DNA of 64,000 nt, from the NCBI GenBank assembly GCA_963732795.1, contig CAVTAV010000009.1:62001-126000 (forward strand). Reading direction: 5' to 3'. Positions 58,790 to 64,000 of the stretch are shown piece after piece (the stretch's first letter is position 1; each line of letters starts with the position of its first letter). The notes beneath the pieces were generated by a model. That model worked only from the letters and a program-made list of their open reading frames with translations, did not search any database and had not been told where the DNA came from. The position numbers and the translations under genes were made by a program. Source of the stretch: CAVTAV01 sp963732795 (lineage in GTDB: Bacteria > Pseudomonadota > Alphaproteobacteria > CAVTAV01).

Positions 58790-59362
58790 ATGGGGGGTGG
58801 GGCACGAGACGACCGGAGGACGGAACGCGACGCCGTTCTCTCGGTTCGTTCCGGTGACCGCAACGCCTTCGGCCGGCTGGTGGCGCTGCATCAAAGAAGG
58901 CTGTTCAGCCTGACGATGATGATGCTGAAGAACGCCGCAGCCGCCGAGGACATTGCCCAGGAGGCTTTCGTGCGGGCCTATACCCATCTCGATCGCTACG
59001 ACGCCGAGCGGCCGTTCTATCCCTGGCTCGCTGCGATCGCCGTGCGGCTGGCGCAAAGCTGGATGCGGCGCCATGGGCGGGAAAGCGTCGAACTCGATCC
59101 CGAGGCCGAGCCCACCGCGTTGGACGATCCGCTTGAGATGCTCGTCACGAGCGAGAGCGGCCGGACGCTCTGGGATGCCGTCGAGGCGCTTCCCGCCGCC
59201 CAGCGCACCGCCGTGTTTCTGTTCTATCGCCAGGATATGCGGCTAGCCGACGTCGCGACCGCGCTCGGCGTGACCGGCGGCACCGTGAAAACGTTGCTGT
59301 TCCGCGCCCGGCAAACGCTCCGCGCCGCGATCGGCCCGGAAAATCAGGAGAGTCACCCATGA
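58790..59362 (+). CDS. ECF-family RNA polymerase sigma factor
   Basis: 190 residues. Region 2: FGRLVALHQRRLFSLTMMMLKNAAAAEDIAQEAFVRAYTHLDRYD; region 4: LPAAQRTAVFLFYRQDMRLADVATALGVTGGTVKTLLFRARQTLR. Stop overlaps the anti-sigma start (ATGA). It directs transcription of an unknown regulon, probably including its own operon. Intact. Confidence 0.9.
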   Translation: MGGGARDDRRTERDAVLSVRSGDRNAFGRLVALHQRRLFSLTMMMLKNAAAAEDIAQEAFVRAYTHLDRYDAERPFYPWLAAIAVRLAQSWMRRHGRESVELDPEAEPTALDDPLEMLVTSESGRTLWDAVEALPAAQRTAVFLFYRQDMRLADVATALGVTGGTVKTLLFRARQTLRAAIGPENQESHP

Positions 59363-59865
59363 TTTGCGATCAGGTCCGCCCCTTCATCGACCGACTGCCG
59401 GCCCGCGAATGGACCCGGGAGATGCGCGTCGCGATCACCAAACACGTCGGTAGTTGCACCAGGTGCAAACAGGCCCTCGAGGCCGTGACCGCGATGGAGG
59501 CCGAAATCCTGGCCCTGCCGGAGATCGAAGCCCCCGGCGACATGGCCGAGGCCATCGCCGCCCGCATCGTCGAACTTCCCGCGCCCGTCCAGGCGACCGA
59601 GCCCGTTCAAAAGGCCGGTCCCTTCAAGGATTTGCGTCCGTGGGCCGCCCTCGCCCCCGGCGCCCTCACCGCCTTCGCCGCCTCGCTCTATCTGGCGATT
59701 TCCGGCGGCCAGACGCCCGAGCTGGTCAATGCGAAACCGATGGGCGGCTGGCTGGAACGCATGGCCGAGATGCAGCATGCCGGACCCGGCGTCTATGTCC
59801 TGGCGGCCGGCCTTGTTCTCTTCGCGATCGGCCTGTTCGCGCTGCCGAGTACCGACAACGCCTGA
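59359..59865 (+). CDS. Zinc-binding anti-sigma factor, membrane-bound
   Basis: 168 residues. ZAS motif H29-x3-C33-x2-C36 (KHVGSCTRCKQAL) in the N-terminal sigma-binding domain, then two membrane helices (PGALTAFAASLYLAIS; GVYVLAAGLVLFAIGLFAL). It holds the ECF sigma factor at the membrane until a signal arrives. Translationally coupled to the sigma gene. Confidence 0.85.
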   Translation: MICDQVRPFIDRLPAREWTREMRVAITKHVGSCTRCKQALEAVTAMEAEILALPEIEAPGDMAEAIAARIVELPAPVQATEPVQKAGPFKDLRPWAALAPGALTAFAASLYLAISGGQTPELVNAKPMGGWLERMAEMQHAGPGVYVLAAGLVLFAIGLFALPSTDNA

Positions 59866-59908
59866 CGCGCCCTCTTGCCTGAACCCGCGCGCCGGGCGAA
59901 GCTGAGCC

Positions 59909-60631
59909 ATGCGGAGATGGGGGCTGGTGGTTTCCGGGTTCTACGTGGTGGCCGTCGCGGCGGCGAGCCCGATGGTCGGTTACGGCATTGCCACGCTCAC
60001 CGGGGGCCGGATCCGGTTTCCGGGCTGGATGGCCTGGTATGCGACCTGGCATCCCTGGCTCTGGATCGCGATCCTGGCGGCGGGGCCGCTGGTCCTTCTT
60101 TTCGTTCATGTCGACACGAGAGAGCGCCAGGTCGTGCCCAAACGGCATCTCGCCTGGACCGTTGCCGCGACCGCGCTCGCCGCCGCCGTGCTCTTGCTCG
60201 CGATGGTGTCGTCGCTGATGGTGTCGGTGCTCGGCGATAAGGCTGTGGCCGACCTTCTGGGCTACGGCTCCGGGGCTTTCTTCACGGTTCTCGGCGTGCC
60301 CGGCACATCGGCCGGCCCCGGCGAGATCTTGCTCGCCCTCGCGCCGGTCGCGGTCGTCTGGCTGGTCTGCGGGGCGATCTTCTACCGCTTTCGCGCCCGG
60401 CTCCTGGACCGGAAGACAAGGCCTTACCGTCTGCTCGTCAAAGGCAGCGTCGCCGAGCTCCTGATCGCCGTCCCTTCCCACGCCCTCGTGAGCCAGCGCG
60501 ATCAGTGCTGCGCGCCGATGGTCAGCGCCTACGGCATCGCCACGGGCCTCGCGATCCTGTTCATGTCCTTCGGACCGGGGGTGTGGTTCCTGTTCGAAGA
60601 GCAGATGCGGCGGATGAACCGGCGGCGGTGA
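59909..60631 (+). CDS. Multi-spanning membrane protein of the ECF operon
   Basis: 240 residues, five to six helices (VVSGFYVVAVAAASPMVGYGI; WLWIAILAAGPLVLLFV; AATALAAAVLLLAMVSSLMVSV; ILLALAPVAVVWLVC; GIATGLAILFMSFGPGVWFLF). A conserved-looking VSQRDQCCAPMVSAYGIATG segment carries a Cys pair facing the membrane. No named family; Cys-pair and operon position make a redox or envelope-stress sensor role conceivable, but that is inference. 43 bases after the anti-sigma gene. Confidence 0.72.
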   Translation: MRRWGLVVSGFYVVAVAAASPMVGYGIATLTGGRIRFPGWMAWYATWHPWLWIAILAAGPLVLLFVHVDTRERQVVPKRHLAWTVAATALAAAVLLLAMVSSLMVSVLGDKAVADLLGYGSGAFFTVLGVPGTSAGPGEILLALAPVAVVWLVCGAIFYRFRARLLDRKTRPYRLLVKGSVAELLIAVPSHALVSQRDQCCAPMVSAYGIATGLAILFMSFGPGVWFLFEEQMRRMNRRR

Positions 60632-60706
60632 GCCCGTCGCCGTCCATCGCAGGATCGTCGCTATGTCGCGTTGTCCGTGACGGCCCCTGGCCGAACCGGC
60701 TCTGCC

Positions 60707-61300
60707 TTAGCCGAGATTGGCGTTGGCGAAGTCCCAGTTGATCAGGCTCGAAAGGAACGTGCCGATATAGTCCGGCCGCCGGTTCTGGTAATCCAGGTAA
60801 TAGGCGTGCTCCCAGACGTCGATCGTCAGAAGCGCCTTCTGGCCGTGGGCGACGGGCGTGTCGGCATTGGCCGTCTTGGTCACCTTCAAGGCATCGCCGT
60901 CGACGATCAGCCAGGCCCAGCCGGAGCCGAACTGGGTCGCCGCGGCGGTCTTGAAGGCCTCGGCGAACTTGTCGTAGCCGCCGAAGCTCTTGTCGATCAG
61001 ACCGGCGATCTCGCCGGACGGAGCCCCGCCGCCGCCGGGCTTCATGGAATTCCAATAGAAGGAGTGGTTCCAGACCTGGGCGGCATTGTTGAAGATGCCG
61101 GCCTTGTCTGCCTGACCGGTGGTCTCCTTGATGACTTCCTCGAGCGTCGCCTTGCCGAGAGGCGACTCGGCCGTCAAGTTGTTGAGATTGTTCACATAGG
61201 CCTGATGGTGCTTGCCGTAATGGAAGCCCAGGGTCTGTTCCGAGATATGGGGCGCAAGAGCGCCCTGCGCATAAGGCAGGGAGGGGAGCTGGAAAGGCAT
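60707..61300 (-). CDS. sodB: Superoxide dismutase, Fe type
   Basis: 197 residues. Metal ligands: His in LGFHYGKHHQAYVNNL, His in QVWNHSFYWNSM, Asp and His in TIDVWEHAYYLDYQNRRPDYI. FGSGWAWLIVDGDALK and AAATQ fit the Fe enzyme better than Mn. Converts superoxide to peroxide in the cytoplasm. Intact; AGGAGATAT precedes the ATG. Confidence 0.92.
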   Translation of the reverse strand: MPFQLPSLPYAQGALAPHISEQTLGFHYGKHHQAYVNNLNNLTAESPLGKATLEEVIKETTGQADKAGIFNNAAQVWNHSFYWNSMKPGGGGAPSGEIAGLIDKSFGGYDKFAEAFKTAAATQFGSGWAWLIVDGDALKVTKTANADTPVAHGQKALLTIDVWEHAYYLDYQNRRPDYIGTFLSSLINWDFANANLG

Positions 61301-61364
61301 GATATCTCCTCTTGGTCGGGCGCGTGGTCCGAGGATTCAATCGCGGGCGGGCCGTCGTGAGCGA

Positions 61365-61413
61365 GAGATTAGGCCGCGGCCGCGGTACTTTTCAACCCTT
61401 CGATCTTGAGGCG
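61365..61413. repeat. 49-bp direct repeat bounding the higBA/DUF8021 island, left copy
   Basis: 45 of 49 bases match 63439-63487. On the minus strand both copies can encode RLKIEGLK(S/N)TA(A/T)AA then stop, so they look like the tail of one coding sequence, duplicated. Confidence 0.7.
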
Positions 61414-61427
61414 CGCCGTCGAGGACG

Positions 61428-61721
61428 TCACGCCGCGACAGGCTTGACAGCCTTGACCTTCCGACCGATGGCGGCTTGGGCCACCTTCAAGTCGTATGCC
61501 GCCTGAAGGTTGAGCCAATACTCCGGTGTCTGGCCAAAGGCCTTCCCGAACAACAGCGCCAACTCGCCGGTAACCGGCCGTGTGCCCCGGACGACATGCG
61601 AAATTCGCATCGACGACACCCCGATCGCGCGCGCCAAGCCCGCCTGGGACAGGTCAAGGTCCTCGAGAATCTCGGCAAGAAACTCTCCGGGGTGGATTGG
61701 CGCAAGTCCGTTCTTTGGCAT
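61428..61721 (-). CDS. higA: HigA-family antitoxin (XRE)
   Basis: 97 residues from ATG 61721; a TTG at 61736 overlaps the toxin stop. GLAPIHPGEFLAEILEDLDLSQAGLARAIGVSSMRISHVVRGTRPVTGELALLFGKAFG and YWLNLQAAYDL are classic HigA. Binds and neutralises HigB and represses the operon through the palindrome at 62026. Confidence 0.9.
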   Translation of the reverse strand: MPKNGLAPIHPGEFLAEILEDLDLSQAGLARAIGVSSMRISHVVRGTRPVTGELALLFGKAFGQTPEYWLNLQAAYDLKVAQAAIGRKVKAVKPVAA

Positions 61722-61732
61722 GGCCTGGAACC

Positions 61733-62014
61733 TCAATGATAATCCACGATCTCGACGTCAAAGGCGTCGCCGTCCTCGAACCGAAAGCAAAGTCGCCATT
61801 GGTCATTGACGCGGACCGAATATTGTCCGGCGCGACCGCCCCTTAGCGCCTCAAGACGATTCGACGGCGGAATGCGCATGTCGTCGATCCGCGTCGCCGC
61901 ATCCAACTGCTGAAGCCGCATCGCCGCCCGCTTCAGTATATCGGGAGGCAACCTGCGCGACTTGCCGGTTGTGAAAAATCTCTCTGTTTCGGCATCGGCG
62001 AAGCTGCGGATCAT
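61733..62014 (-). CDS. higB: HigB-family mRNA interferase toxin
   Basis: 93 residues. IRSFADAETERFFTTGKSRRLP, AMRLQQLDAATRIDDMRIPPSNRLEAL, GQYSVRVNDQWRLCFRF, DVEIVDYH: textbook HigB/RelE. Cuts translated mRNA. Gene order toxin first. The only fully canonical toxin-antitoxin pair in the window; compare the divergent one at 9.3-10.6 kb. Confidence 0.92.
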   Translation of the reverse strand: MIRSFADAETERFFTTGKSRRLPPDILKRAAMRLQQLDAATRIDDMRIPPSNRLEALRGGRAGQYSVRVNDQWRLCFRFEDGDAFDVEIVDYH

Positions 62015-62025
62015 CGAATTGAAAT

Positions 62026-62042
62026 ATAAACAATTTGTTTAT
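62026..62042. promoter_or_regulatory. higBA operator/promoter palindrome
   Basis: ATAAACAA-T-TTGTTTAT, perfect 8-bp arms, 12 bases before the higB start. On the minus strand TTTATATTT follows as a possible -10 box. Fits HigA autorepression. Confidence 0.7.
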
Positions 62043-62084
62043 GATCGTCAACGATTTGAACTCAGCATTTTTTCCGGCATGGTT

Positions 62085-62143
62085 GGTGACAGTGCATTTG
62101 ATCGACTGATGTTATCGACCCCGGAATTGAGTGCACTGTCACC
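62085..62143. repeat. Short palindromic repeat, family B copy 2
   Basis: Perfect 12-bp arms GGTGACAGTGCA / TGCACTGTCACC around a 35-base centre holding CCCCGGAATTGAG. Lies between higB and the DUF8021-like gene. Confidence 0.72.
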
Positions 62144-62287
62144 CTAATACTGGGCACTGTGTTGCCCGAAGGTTGTTGCGCCATCAGGTTCGCGCTAACG
62201 TTCGAAATTGGCGTATCTCTTCTGCAGACGCGGGGGAGAATTCGGCACATGACAGAAGCGAAGAATTTAGGGGGAGGGCACGCCTAA

Positions 62288-63173
62288 ATGAGAAGAGAAA
62301 TAGCATTGGGAAACCGGCTGCCGATGTTGGCAAGAGCCACCATCAAGGTCTGGGCGATCGTCATCGCTGGCGTGGCCTTCACGACCAGTGCCCAGGCGGC
62401 ATGCGATCGTGAGATGCTCAAGGGTCTGACCGCCACCTATGTCGAGGCCCAATCGACCGGGAAGCCCGCCATGGTGCCCCTCGCGAAAGGCGCATATTAC
62501 GGGGAGAACGATTTGCCCGTGGCCATAGCTGCCAGCGTGTTGTCCCAAGCCCTGCCGGTTGACTTCACCCGCAGCTTTTATGACACCACGCAATGCGCCA
62601 CCTTCACGGAGCTGGTGTCCGCCACGAATGCGCACCCATACGTGATCCATACGCGTATGGAGGTGACCGCTGAGGGCAAGGTGAGCGTGATGGAGTTTGT
62701 TGTGTCAGACGAGGGCGACTGGATGTTCGGCGCGGACGCGCACCTTGCCGAGACGCGGGTGGAGAATTGGGGCGAGATCCCTAAGGACAAACGCGACAGG
62801 CGAGGGGTTCTTAAGGCGGTGGCCGATGCGTATCTGAACAATTGGGGGGATCCGGATCTTCCCGTGCCGCACGGTACGCCATGTGCCCGGCTTGAGGGCC
62901 GCATTTTCACGGGAGCCAAGAACCCGAAGGCGAATACCTGCGACATGGGGGCGTTCCCGCAGCCAATTAAAACCGGCAACCGCCGCTACGTCATCGATGA
63001 GACCATCGGCGCCGTTTCCGTCTTCCACAATTTTTCCTGGATTGATGCCGGGCTGGGGCCCTATCACTCGGGAACCCCGTCCAGCCAGATGTTCCGGGTC
63101 GAAGGTGGCAAGAACTCGCTACATCCACGAGGTGACGATATGCACGACGCCAAAGTGTGGGCGGAAGTTCTAG
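62288..63173 (+). CDS. Secreted DUF8021-like protein (frameshifted near the end)
   Basis: About 295 residues. Signal peptide (IKVWAIVIAGVAFTTSAQAA), then ACDREMLKGLTATYVEA, DFTRSFYDTTQCATFTELVS, VMEFVVSDEGDWMFGADAHL, HGTPCARLEGRIFTG, RRYVIDETIGAVSVFHNFSW, QMFRVEGGKIRYIHEVTIC. This pattern is well known from fungal secreted proteins and now DUF8021. A lesion near 63113 hides the true end (CGRKF at 63173). Lower GC than neighbours and bounded by repeats on both sides: probably imported. Function unknown. Confidence 0.72.
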
Positions 63174-63389
63174 GGCCGCGAAGGCCTGCAAGCATCGGGG
63201 CGCATCCGAGCCTCAGGAAAGTTCAGAAAGGCGGTTCCGCAAGGAGCCGCCTACTTGCTGTTTGGGTGCGAGACAGAAGATGGCGCGCCGGACAGGATGA
63301 AACTGGGCAATGGATATTGCGGTTTCAGTTGCCGTTCGGATGGCCCTCGATCCTGACCTGAGCTTAATAGACGAGTGTCATCAATCCCT

Positions 63390-63412
63390 GAATTTAGTGC
63401 ACTGTCACCGTA
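63390..63412. repeat. Short palindromic repeat, family B copy 3 (right half only)
   Basis: GAATTTAGTGCACTGTCACC followed by GTA, in direct orientation to 62123-62146. No matching left arm. Together with copy 2 it brackets the DUF8021-like gene. Confidence 0.6.
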
Positions 63413-63438
63413 ATTCCCAGGCGGGGATTAGAGTGCGT

Positions 63439-63487
63439 GAGATTAAGCCGCGGTCGCAGTATTTTTCAACCCTTCGATCTTGAGGCG
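63439..63487. repeat. 49-bp direct repeat bounding the higBA/DUF8021 island, right copy
   Basis: Partner of 61365-61413 (4 mismatches). Here the minus-strand reading frame extends further upstream (ETFKSSRSRRKFNDLDHDD ahead of RLKIEGLK), about 40 codons, so this copy may be the original end of a lost gene. Confidence 0.68.
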
Positions 63488-63596
63488 GCGTTGATGGGCT
63501 GGCGCATCGTCATGATCCAGATCATTGAACTTTCTCCGCGACCGTGACGATTTGAATGTCTCAACGGCGGTTCAAATGGGTCGGAGGCCGATCGCT

Positions 63597-64000
63597 ATGC
63601 GCAGGGCTCGAAATATCGGTGCGGTAGGAATTATCGTTGCGTCCGCCATTGTTGCGTCCGTGCCCGCTGAATCCGGGGCGCTCTCCGACTTGCTGAAGAA
63701 GTCGGGAGTCGCGTCCTCCAGCGACTTTTCCGGTCTGACGTCCGCCGAAATCTCCGGCGGCTTGCGCGACGCGCTGCGCGTCGGCGCTGAACGAGTGGTC
63801 GCAACGCTCGGACGTACGGATGGGTTCAACAAGTCGGCCGATGTTCATATCCCTCTGCCGGGGTCCCTGAAGAAGGCCCAGAAGGTCCTCGCCAAGGTCG
63901 GCAAGAGCAAACTCGCCGACGATCTGGAGTTGCGCCTCAACCGGGCCGCCGAAGCGGCCGTGCCGAAGGCCAAGGACCTGTTCGTCGACGCGATTTCTCA
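63597..64000 (+). CDS. DUF4197 domain protein, N-terminal part (runs off window)
   Basis: SD GGAGG at 63583 selects ATG 63597. Signal peptide (NIGAVGIIVASAIVASVPAESGA), then LSDLLKKSGV, LTSAEISGGLRDALRVGAERVVATLGRTDGFNK, VHIPLPGSLKKAQKVLAKVGKS, DDLELRLNRAAEAAVPKAKDLF: the full start of DUF4197, a periplasmic or secreted protein of unknown function. No stop before the window end. Confidence 0.82.
   Translation, partial: MRRARNIGAVGIIVASAIVASVPAESGALSDLLKKSGVASSSDFSGLTSAEISGGLRDALRVGAERVVATLGRTDGFNKSADVHIPLPGSLKKAQKVLAKVGKSKLADDLELRLNRAAEAAVPKAKDLFVDAIS

Overview
High-GC chromosomal DNA of an alphaproteobacterium. The recG / sdhE-mfd arrangement at the left end, the patatin-bdhA pair, Tam, SodB, DUF4197 and GC-rich codon use fit this class. 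Genus cannot be fixed from the sequence. No phage structural genes, transposase, CRISPR array or rRNA were seen.

A global feature colours the whole window: about half of the protein genes are broken by single-base insertions or deletions, including core genes (recG, mfd), while protein similarity resumes at once in another frame. Three more genes carry one in-frame TGA where a Trp is plausible. I read most of these as consensus errors of an unpolished assembly, not decay. Broken genes are therefore given as one feature spanning all frames. The four with the most lesions, or lesions through the start, are typed pseudogene as a warning only.

Layout. 1-4.4 kb: recG(part), sdhE, mfd. 4.4-9.1 kb: GrpB, a DUF4412-like secreted protein, a FrnE-type DsbA protein, a Tat-exported SMP-30 lactonase-like protein, a secreted esterase. 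9.25-10.75 kb: AT-richer island with a HigB/RelE-like toxin, an XRE antitoxin, a third small gene, a strong hairpin and an odd tRNA. 10.75-11.65 kb: gene-free, packed with repeats. 11.66-15.4 kb: TetR-HlyD-ABC ATPase-permease efflux operon with a palindromic operator. 15.5-20.6 kb: Tam, a lytic transglycosylase, two SnoaL-like exported proteins and a 650-residue lipoprotein made of two tandem copies. 20.9-24.5 kb: patatin plus 3-hydroxybutyrate dehydrogenase, secreted peroxiredoxin, sulfotransferase. 24.8-28.8 kb: membrane-anchored Deg protease followed by MoxR, DUF58 and a VWA protein. 28.9-35.2 kb: LigB-type dioxygenase, EthD protein, two methyltransferases, cytochrome c, MaoC hydratase, a shattered kup. 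35.2-40.1 kb: three tandem secreted type-B carboxylesterases. 40.3-49.2 kb (mostly intact): SnoaL, DUF4242, a membrane-tethered STAND-type ATPase, a Tat sulfatase, a GT2-GtrA glycosyltransferase, an acyltransferase, a repeat protein. 49.3-58.2 kb: SnoaL, two EstB-like serine hydrolases, VOC protein, a PadR operon, a GH3 glucosidase. 58.4-61.3 kb: membrane protein, ECF sigma, zinc anti-sigma, membrane protein, sodB. 61.4-63.5 kb: small island with higBA and a DUF8021-like gene between direct repeats. 63.6-64 kb: start of a DUF4197 gene.

The accessory content is dominated by exported hydrolases (esterases, sulfatase, GH3, lactonase, EstB), small NTF2-like proteins and ring-cleavage/CoA-type enzymes. 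This points to a heterotroph scavenging esters, glycosides and aromatic or terpenoid compounds. The most unusual items are the three-gene toxin-antitoxin-like cassette beside the 8-nt-loop tRNA, the membrane-tethered STAND ATPase, the repeat-flanked higBA/DUF8021 island, and a dispersed palindromic MITE-like family with arms up to 40 bp.
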